Of a stretch of 63,707 bases of DNA, positions 16,654-27,370 are shown one piece after another (the stretch's first letter is position 1; each line of letters starts with the position of its first letter). The position numbers and the translations under genes are program-made. This stretch comes from Woeseiaceae bacterium (lineage in GTDB: Bacteria; Pseudomonadota; Gammaproteobacteria; Steroidobacterales; Woeseiaceae), in NCBI GenBank assembly GCA_021773135.1, contig JAJFKP010000016.1, forward strand, positions 1 through 63,707, given 5' to 3'. The notes beneath the pieces are model-generated. The model had not been told where the DNA came from. It did no database searches and saw only the letters and a list, made by a program, of their open reading frames with translations.

Positions 16654-17937
16654 ATGAAAACAAGTGGTCTCAGGTGGTTTGTTGTCAGTCTTGTCGCGAT
16701 TGCGACAGTGATCAACTACATCGATCGGGGTGCGCTCGGTTTTCTCTGGCCGGAGATTTCGGAAGATCTCGGACTGTCGAAAACAGACTATGCGATTATC
16801 CTCAACGTATTTACGTTCGCCTACGCGTTCGGTCAGACGCTGTTCGGCAAGATTTTCGACTGGATCGGTACGCGGCTGGGATTCATTTTGTCCATTACCG
16901 TTTGGTCCGCCGCAACCATGCTGCATGCCGTTGCCGCAGGCCTCACCAGCTTCGCGATTTTTCGTGGGCTCCTTGGCGTTTCCGAAGCCGGCAACTGGCC
17001 GGGCGCTACCAAGGCAAACGCAGAATGGTTTCCCATCAAAGAGCGGGCACTGGCACAAGGCATTTTTAACTCTGGCGCGGCCATCGGTGGAATAATTTCT
17101 GCACCCATTATCGCGTATCTGTTTGTCTACCTCGATAGCTGGCGAGCCACCTTTGTCACGGTTGGCGTAATTGGCCTGCTCTGGCTGATTCCATGGCTCA
17201 TTGTTTACAAGTCAGGACCGGACAAACATCCGTGGGTGTCAGATGCTGAACGCGACTACATTCTGACCGGTCAAAGAAACACTGAAACCAACGAGGTTGC
17301 GACCTACGCACCGGGTGCCGGGGAAATACTCTCCCGCAAGGAAAGCTGGGGCGTAATTATGGCCTCATTCTTCGTCGATCCTATCTGGTGGCTGTTCGTC
17401 GGCTGGTTGCCCTTATACCTGGCCGAGACCTATGGGTTCGGCGTCGCAGAGATCGGAAAATATGCCTGGGTGCCCTATGTGGGTGCCATGTTCGGCGCCT
17501 GGTTTGGTGGGCTTTTGGCGCAAAATCGAATCAGTGCCGGTTGGACAGTCAACAAGGTACGAAAATTCGTTATTGGTCTCGGCGGCCTCATCATGCTGGT
17601 CTCACTCTTGATGACCATGAAAGCTGCGACACCGCTGATCGCTGTGTTGCTGATGGCCGCAATATTATTTGGCTTTCAAACCGCTGTTGGAAACATTCAG
17701 ACACTGCCGAGTGATTTCTATAGTGGAGAATCAGTAGGCTCACTCGCGGGCTTTGCCGGAACGGCAGCCAAGCTTGCGGTTGTCGGGCTCAACTTCTTGA
17801 TCCCAGTCATCACCGTAAACAGTTACGCCCCCGCATTTGCCGTGGGGGCCGGACTGGCGATCATGACAGTCCTCTCGGTCTGGATTCTCTGTGGAAATAT
17901 TCAACCTCTTAGTCCGCGCTCGGCCAGGTCTGTCTGA
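16654..17937 (+). CDS. MFS transporter, ExuT-like (anion:cation symporter family)
   Basis: A 427-residue, 12-helix major facilitator of the ACS (ExuT/GudP) family. The first helix carries the NYIDRGALGFLWPEI motif; FGKIFDWIGTRLG is the conserved loop 2-3 motif; RGLLGVSEAGNWPGATKANAEWFP is typical of hexuronate and sugar-acid carriers. ATG 16654 follows AGGGA. It is the first gene of a plus-strand series with spacings of 23, 49, 3 and 63 bases to SDR, eda, kdgK and the PL6 lyase. Likely role: moving unsaturated uronate (DEH) or hexuronates across the inner membrane after PL17 has produced monomers. Regulated by the site at 16431-16481. Confidence 0.9.
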   Translation: MKTSGLRWFVVSLVAIATVINYIDRGALGFLWPEISEDLGLSKTDYAIILNVFTFAYAFGQTLFGKIFDWIGTRLGFILSITVWSAATMLHAVAAGLTSFAIFRGLLGVSEAGNWPGATKANAEWFPIKERALAQGIFNSGAAIGGIISAPIIAYLFVYLDSWRATFVTVGVIGLLWLIPWLIVYKSGPDKHPWVSDAERDYILTGQRNTETNEVATYAPGAGEILSRKESWGVIMASFFVDPIWWLFVGWLPLYLAETYGFGVAEIGKYAWVPYVGAMFGAWFGGLLAQNRISAGWTVNKVRKFVIGLGGLIMLVSLLMTMKAATPLIAVLLMAAILFGFQTAVGNIQTLPSDFYSGESVGSLAGFAGTAAKLAVVGLNFLIPVITVNSYAPAFAVGAGLAIMTVLSVWILCGNIQPLSPRSARSV

Positions 17938-17960
17938 CGCTAATAACAAAGGAACAAGCA

Positions 17961-18716
17961 ATGAAAACTCTTGATGGAAAAGTCGCTATCGTTACCGGTG
18001 GTGCAAGAGATATCGGCCGAGCGATCTCGGAAAAACTGGCCGCCAACGGTGCCAAGGTTGTCGTCAATTACTGCAACAATGCGGATGCCGGTGCGGATAC
18101 GGTGAAGGCCATTGAAGCTGCAGGTGGCACAGCGGTCGCCGTGGCTGGCGATATGACCAAACAGGCAGACGTCGAAAACCTGGTCAGCGAAGCGCAGAAG
18201 GCCTTCGGCGACGCCATCGACATTCTGGTCAATGTGGTTGGTGGCCTGGTCGCACGCAAATCTCTCGCGGAAATGGACGAAGCGTTTTTCGAAGGCGTCA
18301 TGAAACTCAATGTAACCAGCACGTTTCTCACGACAAAGTTTGTTGCCCCACATATGGGTGACGGCTGTTCAATTGTTAATCTGGCGTCGCAGGCTGGACG
18401 TGACGGTGGCGGGCCTGGTGCCGCGGCATACGCAACATCGAAAGGTGCCGTCATGACGTTTACACGCGCCATGGCAAAAGAACTGGGACCTGCAAACATT
18501 CGGGTCAATTGTGTGTGCCCCGGCATGATCAGCACGTCATTTCATGACACTTTCACCAAGGATCAGGTTCGTACCAATGTCGCCGCGGGTACGCCGCTCC
18601 GTCGCGAAGGTAAGGCTGGAGAAGTCGCCGACTTTGTCGCCTACCTGGCATCAGGAGAATCCAGTTTTATCACCGGTGCGAGCCTGGACATTAACGGCGG
18701 ACTGTTGTTTTCGTGA
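17961..18716 (+). CDS. SDR oxidoreductase, probable DEH reductase
   Basis: A 251-residue classical short-chain dehydrogenase. The cofactor motif is TGGARDIGRA (with Asp in the usual Gly place, as in many relatives of this group), followed by NVVGG, and catalytic Y157-x3-K161 in YATSK. In alginate loci the SDR next to KDG kinase reduces 4-deoxy-L-erythro-5-hexoseulose uronate (DEH) to KDG with NAD(P)H, as in Sphingomonas A1-R. No other DEH reductase is present in the window, and kdgK and eda follow directly. A mannonate oxidoreductase-type activity is an alternative. ATG 17961 has AAAGGAAC upstream. Confidence 0.8.
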   Translation: MKTLDGKVAIVTGGARDIGRAISEKLAANGAKVVVNYCNNADAGADTVKAIEAAGGTAVAVAGDMTKQADVENLVSEAQKAFGDAIDILVNVVGGLVARKSLAEMDEAFFEGVMKLNVTSTFLTTKFVAPHMGDGCSIVNLASQAGRDGGGPGAAAYATSKGAVMTFTRAMAKELGPANIRVNCVCPGMISTSFHDTFTKDQVRTNVAAGTPLRREGKAGEVADFVAYLASGESSFITGASLDINGGLLFS

Positions 18717-18765
18717 CAACCAGGTGCAGAATCAACGGAAGCATCTGGATCACTGGAGTAACGTT

Positions 18766-19431
18766 ATGAATGGTGCGCTTGCACGCGACATGCTGGGTGA
18801 CCTGGAAGCGGTCCTGGATCAGGTCCCTGTCATTCCGGTCCTGGTTATCGACAATGCCGACGACGCGGTGCCTGTTGCACGCGCACTTGCAGCCGGTGGT
18901 ATTCCTATTGCGGAAGTGACGTTGCGAACTCCAGCGGCCCCCGACGCAATCGCAGCCATTGCAGAGAATGTGCCAGAGGTGCTCGTTGGCGCCGGCACCG
19001 TGTTAAGCGGAGATCAGGTAGACACTGCAAGATCGGCCGGAGCCCAGTTTGTGGTGTCACCGGGGCTGAGCGAGGCTGTCGTGACGGCCTGCGAAGTGGC
19101 TGCAATCCCGCTTATCCCCGGGGTTGCGACGGCCAGTGAGGTTCAGAGGGCATGGAACCTGGGCATCAGAACGTTGAAATTCTTTCCAGCAGTCCAGGCG
19201 GGCGGTACGGCGACGATCAGCGCGCTCGCATCGGTGTTTCGCAAGGTTCGGTTTGTTCCTACCGGCGGCGTAACTGCCGAAAACCTGACTGAGTTCCTGA
19301 AACTGGCGTCAGTGGTCGCGTGTGGCGGTAGCTGGCTGGCGCCGGCGAACATCGTAAACGCCGGAGATTATGCGGCTATTACGCGCCGGGCCGAAGAAGC
19401 GCTGGCTATTGCGGCGGCGGTAGAGGCATAA
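18766..19431 (+). CDS. eda: 2-dehydro-3-deoxy-phosphogluconate (KDPG) aldolase
   Basis: A 221-residue class I aldolase that splits KDPG into pyruvate and glyceraldehyde-3-phosphate. The Schiff-base lysine is K138 in TLKFFPA; the EVTLRT motif carries the catalytic glutamate, and GAGTVLS, VSPG and VPTGGV mark the phosphate and pyruvate sites. ATG 18766 has GGAG at 18755-18758; a longer in-frame start (18544) would overlap the SDR gene. The gene ends 3 bases before kdgK, so the two are translationally close. Confidence 0.95.
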   Translation: MNGALARDMLGDLEAVLDQVPVIPVLVIDNADDAVPVARALAAGGIPIAEVTLRTPAAPDAIAAIAENVPEVLVGAGTVLSGDQVDTARSAGAQFVVSPGLSEAVVTACEVAAIPLIPGVATASEVQRAWNLGIRTLKFFPAVQAGGTATISALASVFRKVRFVPTGGVTAENLTEFLKLASVVACGGSWLAPANIVNAGDYAAITRRAEEALAIAAAVEA

Positions 19432-19434
19432 GCG

Positions 19435-20463
19435 ATGACAGAGTACTTGAGTTTTGGCGAGATCATGTTGCGTCTCAAGACGCCCGGGCACGAGCGATTT
19501 TTTCAAACTGCCCAATTCGAAGCCACTTTCGGTGGTGGCGAAGCAAATGTCGCCGTCGCATTGGCAAACTACGGACTGGACGCAGGATTTATCAGTGCGC
19601 TGCCTAACAACGATATCGGGGAATCGGCGCTTCGCGAGCTTAGAAAATATGGCGTAGATACGACATACGTTAATCGTTCGGGAAATCGCGTTGGAATTTA
19701 TTACCTCGAAACCGGCGCCAATCAACGCCCATCGAAAGTCATTTACGATCGTGCGGGATCATCAATTTGCACCGCTCAGTCGGGCGATTTCGATTGGGAG
19801 AAGATTTTTTCAGGCGTGCATTGGCTGCACATCACCGGAATCACGCCGGCGCTCAGCGAATCAGCTGCAGAACTTAGTCTCGAAGCGGTTACCGCAGCCA
19901 AGAAAGCGGGCGTCACCGTCTCCTGCGATTTTAATTTCCGTGGCAAGCTGTGGAAGTGGGGCAAGACTGCACCGGAGGTGATGACAGAACTCGTGAAGTA
20001 TGTCGATATTGGCATAGCGAATGAAGAAGATTGCCAGAAATCGCTCGGCATCACGGTCGACGTGGATGTCGAGAGCGGCGAACTTGATACCGCCAAATAC
20101 GAGGCATTGAGTGCCAAGGTGCTCGAAGAGTTCCCGAATATGGACACTATTGCGATTACCTTGCGAGCGTCGCACAGCGCTGATCGCAACGGCTGGTCGG
20201 CGTGCCTGCGCGACGAAAACGGTTTCAGGCTGTCGCGGCGTTACGAAATAACCGACATCATCGACCGCGTTGGCGGCGGCGATAGTTTCGCGTCCGCACT
20301 CATCTATGGTCTCAATTCCTACACAGACCGGCAGCAGGCACTGGAATTCGCCGTCGCCGCCAGCTGTTTGAAGCATTCAATTTCTGGAGATTTCAACCGG
20401 GTATCCGTCGCCGAAGTCGAGCATTTGATGGGCGGCGATGCGTCGGGACGTGTGCAAAGATAG
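19435..20463 (+). CDS. kdgK: 2-keto-3-deoxygluconate kinase (PfkB family)
   Basis: A 342-residue ribokinase/PfkB-family protein. [16 protein letters not shown] is the N-terminal sugar-binding GG motif; [16 protein letters not shown] near the C-terminus holds the anion hole and catalytic base D283. It phosphorylates KDG to KDPG, the substrate of the preceding aldolase gene. It begins 3 bases after eda. Length fits the family (310-345). Within this locus it joins the flow from DEH (via the SDR) and from mannonate (via UxuA). Confidence 0.93.
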   Translation: MTEYLSFGEIMLRLKTPGHERFFQTAQFEATFGGGEANVAVALANYGLDAGFISALPNNDIGESALRELRKYGVDTTYVNRSGNRVGIYYLETGANQRPSKVIYDRAGSSICTAQSGDFDWEKIFSGVHWLHITGITPALSESAAELSLEAVTAAKKAGVTVSCDFNFRGKLWKWGKTAPEVMTELVKYVDIGIANEEDCQKSLGITVDVDVESGELDTAKYEALSAKVLEEFPNMDTIAITLRASHSADRNGWSACLRDENGFRLSRRYEITDIIDRVGGGDSFASALIYGLNSYTDRQQALEFAVAASCLKHSISGDFNRVSVAEVEHLMGGDASGRVQR

Positions 20464-20526
20464 TCAGTGCACGCACCGGATTAGCGAGTATCGTCGCACT
20501 TAAGCAAACGTACAACGGATAAGACC

Positions 20527-22797
20527 ATGCACACGACTTTCAGATCGAGCCTCTTTATTGTTTTGCTGAGTTTCGCGCTCATTTCATGTGCACCAGACAA
20601 CTCCGCACCAGTGGACTCCGGACCGCTCGTTCGAAATATCGAAGAATTCAACAGCGCAGTCACAACATTGCAGCCGGGCGACAAAATAATTCTCGCCAAC
20701 GGCACCTGGTCAGACGTCGAGTTCGAACTGAAGGCGGAAGGGCTGGCGGATGCTCCGATTGAATTGACTGCCGAGGAGCCGGGCAAGGTCATCATCACCG
20801 GTGAATCCAACCTGAGCATTTCGGGATCGCACATCGTCGTATCCGGGCTCGTATTCAGAGACGGGTATACACCAACAAGCGAGGTTATTTCATTCCGCAC
20901 GTCGAATGACGAGCTGGCCAATAATACGAGAGTGACCAACACGGTCATTGACGATTTCAGTAACCCGGAACGTCAGGACTCGGATATATGGGTGGCGATG
21001 TATGGGAAAAACAACCGTTTTGACCATAACTCGCTCCTGAACAAAGGCAACAAAGGCGTCACGCTGGCGGTAAGGATGAATACGGAAGCCAGCCGCGAGA
21101 ACGGCCACGTAATCGAGTACAACTACTTTGGGCCGCGCCAGACTTTGGGATCGAATGGTGGCGAGACGCTCCGAATCGGTACGAGCCACTATTCGAGGGA
21201 GTACTCCAATACGGTCGTCAGAAAAAACTATTTTGATCGCACCAGTGGAGAACTGGAGATCATCTCGAGCAAGTCCTGCGGCAATACATTCCGCGACAAC
21301 GTGTTTTTCGAGAGCCAGGGCACGTTAACGATGCGTCACGGACACTACACGCTGGTTGAAAACAACTATTTCCTGGGTAACCGGAAACCCAATACCGGCG
21401 GCATCCGGATCATCAACGAGAATCAGACGGTCCGAAACAACTATCTGTACGGTTTGACCGGGCATCGGTTTCGCGGTGCGCTCGTCATAATGAATGGCGT
21501 ACCGAATGGGCCGATCAATCGCTATGATCCTGTCATCGATTCGGCCATGAACAAGAATATCGTCGTTGATAGTGACCACATCCAGCTGGCAGCCGGCGCC
21601 GATGAAGAACGGTCTGCACCGCCGACTGGTTCATCGATGCACGACAACATCATTATGACCCGCACGAATCTGGAACCCTTCACCATCTATGACGACGTCT
21701 CCGGCATCAGCTTCGAAGGAAATATACTCAATGACGAAGCCAGCGTCGCAATTGATGCAGGATTTCGCTATGTGCCCTACTCTGTTGTTGAAAACGAGCA
21801 CGGCTTGCGCGTGCCGGCGATGTCGCTGGTAGGTGAAATCGGATTTGGCGAAATCAAATTGCCGGTCACGAAAGACGATACCGGCGCTACTTTCTATGGT
21901 AAAGAGGAATCAAAAAAGGCCTTTCAGAGCGGTCAAACTATTGCGGTAACGTCAGGCACGAATACGATTCTTGAGGCGCTCGACAGTAGTAGTCCGGGCG
22001 ATACGCTCCTGCTCGATAACGGTGGAGAGTACCTGCTGACGAAGTACGCATCTGTCAATCACCCAGTCACAATCAAGGCCGAGAGTGGCGAGCAACCCAT
22101 TCTTCGTTCCGAAAAATCAAGTTTCTTCATCATAGAGAACGGTGGCGCACTTGAGTTGGAGAACGTATGGATTGACGGGGCAGCATCACCCGACCAGCCT
22201 GGCAATAACGTGATCAGTACGAGCAGATACTCGATGAATCGCAACTATTCACTGGTCGTCCGTGACAGCAAGGTGACGAATCTCGATGTCAACCACACTT
22301 TCGATTTTCTCAAGGTGTACCGGAACACGTTTGCCGATTCAATTGACATCCTGAACACTGAAATGACAAACGTAACAGGTTCCATACTGTCACTGGACAA
22401 GGAAACGGACGACCTAGGCATCTATAACGTCGAGAATCTCGGCATCAGAAACAGCCGGTTTACGGATATACAGGGTTCGGTCGCTAATATTTACCGCGGC
22501 GGCACGGATGAAAGCACGTTTGGGCCAATTGTTGTGGTCGAGGGCAATCAATTCACAAACACGGGTCTCGGGGCTCGAAACAAATCCGGTGCATCTCTGA
22601 AGTTTCACGGCGTACAGAAGCTCGACGTTTCAAATTCGAACTGGATCAAGAGCGCTCCGATTGAACTGTATTTGACGAACGGTGAGCCCATCACGATGAT
22701 TAAAGACGTTGTGATGACGGATACGGGCAACATTCGCGCGAATAGCGACGAGTACAGCACCGAAAACGTCACCTACGAGAGAGCGCTAACTCCTTGA
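20527..22797 (+). CDS. PL6 alginate lyase, lipoprotein, two-domain
   Basis: A 756-residue lipoprotein (lipobox LISC, Cys about 21). The N-terminal chondroitinase-B-like parallel beta-helix (about 30-420) contains K249 in EIISSKS and R270 in TLTMRHG. They are 21 residues apart, as in the catalytic Lys/Arg pair of PL6 enzymes such as AlyGC. NYFLGNRKPNTGG and GGIRIINENQ follow. A second beta-helical region (about 480-750) ends the protein, giving the two-domain architecture of longer PL6 lyases. It cuts alginate endolytically or exolytically, probably anchored at the outer membrane. Last gene of the operon. Confidence 0.9.
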   Translation: MHTTFRSSLFIVLLSFALISCAPDNSAPVDSGPLVRNIEEFNSAVTTLQPGDKIILANGTWSDVEFELKAEGLADAPIELTAEEPGKVIITGESNLSISGSHIVVSGLVFRDGYTPTSEVISFRTSNDELANNTRVTNTVIDDFSNPERQDSDIWVAMYGKNNRFDHNSLLNKGNKGVTLAVRMNTEASRENGHVIEYNYFGPRQTLGSNGGETLRIGTSHYSREYSNTVVRKNYFDRTSGELEIISSKSCGNTFRDNVFFESQGTLTMRHGHYTLVENNYFLGNRKPNTGGIRIINENQTVRNNYLYGLTGHRFRGALVIMNGVPNGPINRYDPVIDSAMNKNIVVDSDHIQLAAGADEERSAPPTGSSMHDNIIMTRTNLEPFTIYDDVSGISFEGNILNDEASVAIDAGFRYVPYSVVENEHGLRVPAMSLVGEIGFGEIKLPVTKDDTGATFYGKEESKKAFQSGQTIAVTSGTNTILEALDSSSPGDTLLLDNGGEYLLTKYASVNHPVTIKAESGEQPILRSEKSSFFIIENGGALELENVWIDGAASPDQPGNNVISTSRYSMNRNYSLVVRDSKVTNLDVNHTFDFLKVYRNTFADSIDILNTEMTNVTGSILSLDKETDDLGIYNVENLGIRNSRFTDIQGSVANIYRGGTDESTFGPIVVVEGNQFTNTGLGARNKSGASLKFHGVQKLDVSNSNWIKSAPIELYLTNGEPITMIKDVVMTDTGNIRANSDEYSTENVTYERALTP

Positions 22798-23036
22798 AAA
22801 ACCTGCTGCGAATTAATTAGTTTTGCGGCAATCCACTTAACATTGACGGACTCTGCGCGACTCCGCACCGCAGTCATGTGCAAAGTGCCGAGACTCTTAC
22901 CGTCGAAGATCTTATGGCTTACCCCAGAATTCGTATCGCGGCTGCATAAGGACAATTTCGCATCCAAATTGGGGCTGAAAATGCTGTAACATCGTTGGTG
23001 TAATTGCGGAAACGCCCTTTAAGACCAACAATAAGA

Positions 23037-23669
23037 ATGAAAAGCGAACAAATTCAGGCGCTCATAGCAGAAGGCAAAGCGGTCGAACGACAGACAGGCA
23101 TGTTGCGACAGACCGTAATAAACCTTGCGGAATGCAACGGTCGGCGCGTTACTGAGCTTGAAGTGCAAAAAGTCATAAACTTTGTCAGCGAATATATCGA
23201 GCATGCGCCGGCACTGATGACGCTCATTGAAGATGCAACCGCAAACTATGACGAACAGGAAAACGTGCGGCCGATTCTGGATGCAACCGAGGAATATTTC
23301 CTGGCGGCCGAGGACATAATTCCCGATCGATTTGGTCTCGTCGGATTATTGGACGATGCCTATCTGACACACAGCCTGATGCAGGCGATTTCTGACCGGG
23401 TAAAGTCGCACACAGGCAAATCATTACTGCCGATGGAACCGCACGCTGATAACGCTTTTATCAGGCGGTTAATCGGTGAACCGTTTGCGAGCATTTTAGA
23501 CGATCGGGTTGAGGCCACACTCGCTGGACCGGGTCTGCAGGAAAATATTCACAAGATGCTGGTCATTCTAGGCCAGCTTAACCTGGCTGCGGGACCGGAC
23601 CCTATCTGGGGTTACGCGCAGGCGCCTGGCATGTCAGACACACGCCTTGCTGCTTTGGGTGTTGTCTAG
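23037..23669 (+). CDS. DUF1232/YkvA-like protein
   Basis: A 210-residue protein. An N-terminal helical region (about 5-85) is followed by a segment IIPDRFGLVGLLDDAYLTHSLM that resembles the I-P-D-x-x-P-x-x-G-x-x-D-D motif of DUF1232 (YkvA) proteins, which are small and often membrane-associated. There is no signal peptide. The function is unknown to me. ATG 23037 is chosen because the upstream TTG-initiated extension (23004) has no ribosome site. It stands alone after the alginate operon, 240 bases downstream of it, and its base use is like the his region. Confidence 0.45.
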   Translation: MKSEQIQALIAEGKAVERQTGMLRQTVINLAECNGRRVTELEVQKVINFVSEYIEHAPALMTLIEDATANYDEQENVRPILDATEEYFLAAEDIIPDRFGLVGLLDDAYLTHSLMQAISDRVKSHTGKSLLPMEPHADNAFIRRLIGEPFASILDDRVEATLAGPGLQENIHKMLVILGQLNLAAGPDPIWGYAQAPGMSDTRLAALGVV

Positions 23670-23754
23670 CCTGAGCAGATTTGGAAGGCCCTGTTCTGTA
23701 GCGGGCCACGTTCGACTGGCAACTAATTGACCCAAAACTGACTATGTCGGATCG

Positions 23755-24252
23755 TTATTGAGAAGTGTCTTTGAGACCCAGGCGCTGATGCCACTCTGCA
23801 ATCGACTCGTCCGGGTATTGATCGAACACCTTGTCATTCGGACCAACCTGCAACTCGACCCAGGGCGCTTTTGAGGCGACCATCAGATGCGTACGTTCAG
23901 GCGGCATCGGCAACTCACTATCGATAGCTGATGCATACGGGTGCACCAGCTCCGGCCAACGGGAGTCCCATGCCCACAGCGCACTGCCGCACAACTTGCA
24001 GAAGTGTCGCTGCGCCTGACTCTTCTCGCGCTTGCCGGTTTCTTCATCATGCTTCATCGCGCGGTACACGCCGATGTCGCCCTCGCCTTCAACTTCAAGC
24101 GATGCGTATTCGCCGCCCAGGTTGATGGCGTAACCACCTCCACCTGCTGTCTTACGGCAAATTGAGCAGTAACAAAGGTTGAACGGGTATGGATGGGCCG
24201 ACTGAAGTTTAAAACTCACAGCGCCACAATGACAGGAACCTTCAAGCAGCAT
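23755..24252 (-). CDS. GFA-family (formaldehyde-activating-like) zinc protein
   Basis: A 165-residue protein of the GFA/CENP-V family. Cysteine pairs SCHCGAV (Cys7, Cys9), CYCSICRK (about 27-32) and FCKLCGS (about 85-90) match the two zinc sites of the fold. Family members include glutathione-dependent formaldehyde-activating protein and uncharacterised homologues; a substrate cannot be assigned here. It lies 30 bases downstream of ligC on the same strand and could be the last gene of the protocatechuate operon, perhaps dealing with a reactive aldehyde intermediate; that link is inference. Confidence 0.75.
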   Translation of the reverse strand: MLLEGSCHCGAVSFKLQSAHPYPFNLCYCSICRKTAGGGGYAINLGGEYASLEVEGEGDIGVYRAMKHDEETGKREKSQAQRHFCKLCGSALWAWDSRWPELVHPYASAIDSELPMPPERTHLMVASKAPWVELQVGPNDKVFDQYPDESIAEWHQRLGLKDTSQ

Positions 24253-24282
24253 ACGAATCCTCTAAGCGATCTGCGAGCACCA

Positions 24283-25221
24283 TCAGAACTGCTGCTCGAC
24301 CTCGTTCAATACGCGATAGCAATCGAGTACCTGTGCAACCGAGGAATTTGGCTCACGCTCTTCGGCAATGGCCGCAAAGAACTCCCGATCCTGCAGCTCG
24401 ATGCCATTCATCGACACATCGACTTCAGACACATCGATTGGATTCTCGCGCCCATCCACGAGATCGTCGTAGCGCGCAATATAGGTGCCGTTGTCACAGA
24501 TATAGCGGAAGAACGTACCAAGAGGACCATCGTTATTGAACGACAGCGACAACGTGCAGATCTTGCCGCTTTCGGTCTTCATCTGGATCGACATGTCCAT
24601 GGCGATACCGAGCTCGGGGTGAGGCGGACCTTGGATACCGTTGACCCGCACAATCTTCTCGCCAGCCTGGTAGGCAAACAGGTCAACTGTGTGCGCCGCA
24701 TGGTGCCACAGCAGATGATCGGTCCAGGAGCGCGGCTCGCCGGCGGCGTTGATGTTCTTGCGGCGGAAAAAATAGGTCTGAACATCCATCTGCTGGATGT
24801 TCAGTTCTCCGGCAGCGATCTTGTTGTGAACCCACTGGTGTGAAGGATTGAAACGACGTGTGTGACCGCACATCGCAACAAGCCCTGTTTGCTTCTGCTT
24901 CGCGACCACCGCTTCGGCATCCGCGAGCGAATCGGCCAGTGGAATTTCGACCTGCACGTGCTTACCGGCATCCATGCACTGGATCGCCTGTGCAGCATGC
25001 ATCTGTGTCGGTGTTGCCAGGATCACGGAATCGACACCAGGCTGTTCAAGCGCTTCGGCAAGATCCGTGCAGGCATGTGCAATTCCATAGTCCTCGGCAA
25101 CGGCCTGTGTGGGTTCCGGTTCACGCCCGACAACGGACACGCATTCCACGCCATCAATGTTTCGGATCCCATCGAGGTGTTTCTTGCCGAATGCGCCGGC
25201 GCCCGCCAGTACAACTTTCAT
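24283..25221 (-). CDS. ligC: 4-carboxy-2-hydroxymuconate-6-semialdehyde dehydrogenase
   Basis: A 312-residue Gfo/Idh/MocA-fold NAD(P)-dependent enzyme. An N-terminal Rossmann motif VVLAGAGAFGKKH, then HVQVEIPLADS, and the catalytic-region HHAAHTVDLFAY. In the protocatechuate 4,5-cleavage pathway it oxidises the hemiacetal of CHMS, the ring-cleavage product, to 2-pyrone-4,6-dicarboxylate. ATG 25221 has GGAG at 25231-25228; the TTG-initiated form from 25233 would start inside that site. It follows ligB by 12 bases. Confidence 0.92.
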   Translation of the reverse strand: MKVVLAGAGAFGKKHLDGIRNIDGVECVSVVGREPEPTQAVAEDYGIAHACTDLAEALEQPGVDSVILATPTQMHAAQAIQCMDAGKHVQVEIPLADSLADAEAVVAKQKQTGLVAMCGHTRRFNPSHQWVHNKIAAGELNIQQMDVQTYFFRRKNINAAGEPRSWTDHLLWHHAAHTVDLFAYQAGEKIVRVNGIQGPPHPELGIAMDMSIQMKTESGKICTLSLSFNNDGPLGTFFRYICDNGTYIARYDDLVDGRENPIDVSEVDVSMNGIELQDREFFAAIAEEREPNSSVAQVLDCYRVLNEVEQQF

Positions 25222-25233
25222 GGTGCTCTCCAA

Positions 25234-26464
<1,231 letters not shown>

Positions 26465-26465
<1 letters not shown>

Positions 26466-27370
26466 CAGGCGACCTCCTCGGGCCAGTAAAGGTGCATTGG
26501 ATTTTCAACAAGCAGCTTCTGCTGCAACTCTTTGGTAACTGCGATCTTCGGTATGTAATCAACGAGCTTGCCATCATCGGCCATGTGCGACTTCATATTT
26601 GGATGCGGCCAGTCGGTTCCCCACAACACGCGGTCGGGAAATGAATCGACGACTCGCCTGGCGAACGGCACGACATCGAGGTAGTCCGGGGGGCCAGCGA
26701 GGCTCAGTCGGTCCGGGCAGCTTACTTTGGCCCACATATTCTCGTTTTCCCTGAGCAGCCGAATGAAAAGATTGAACGCCTCGCCATTCGGGTCTTTGCT
26801 CACGTCTGGTCTTCCCATGTGATCGAAAACAACCATTCCGGGCAGAGATGAGAAGAATTCAAAGAGTTCCGGAAGATCCGGCGACTCGACGTAAATGACC
26901 AGGTGCCAGCCGAGACGTTGAATGCGCTCGCCAACATCCAAAAGCGTGTCGTGCGGCAACGTATCAACAAGGCGTTTCACAAAATTGAAGCGAACACCAC
27001 GTACACCGGCTGCATCCAGCTGGTCCAGTTCCTGGTCACTGATATGGCGCTCCACTGACGCAACACCGCGTGCCCTGCCGCCGGAGTGCAGCAACGCATC
27101 GACGAGGGCGCGGTTGTCGCTGCCGTGGCAGCTCGCCTGCACAATGACATTGCGTGCGAAGCCCAGGTGGTCACGTAGTTCCCAGAGCTTGTCTTTAGGC
27201 GCATCGCAAGGCGTGTACTTGCGCTCCGGGGCGTACGGAAATACGTTTCCCGGACCGAATACATGACAATGCGCATCCACCGCACCCGCCGGTACCTTGA
27301 ACTCCGGCACGGAAGGGTCCGGGTGAAACTCCAGCCAGTCTTCATCCATTTTGAATGCGCTATTGCTCAT
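26465..27370 (-). CDS. ligI: 2-pyrone-4,6-dicarboxylate hydrolase
   Basis: A 301-residue amidohydrolase-superfamily enzyme of the PDC-hydrolase family. The N-terminal VDAHCHVFGPG carries the His-x-His pair, VFDHMGRPD and WGTDWPHPN carry later His/Asp catalytic-site residues. It opens the lactone PDC to 4-oxalomesaconate/carboxyhydroxymuconate. It overlaps ligJ by four bases (ATGA) on the upstream side and ligA by one base on the downstream side, all on the minus strand. Confidence 0.93.

Noticed and set aside
18544-18765. Upstream extension of the KDPG aldolase
   Set aside because: It overlaps the SDR gene in another frame; ATG 18766 has GGAG and fits the family length.
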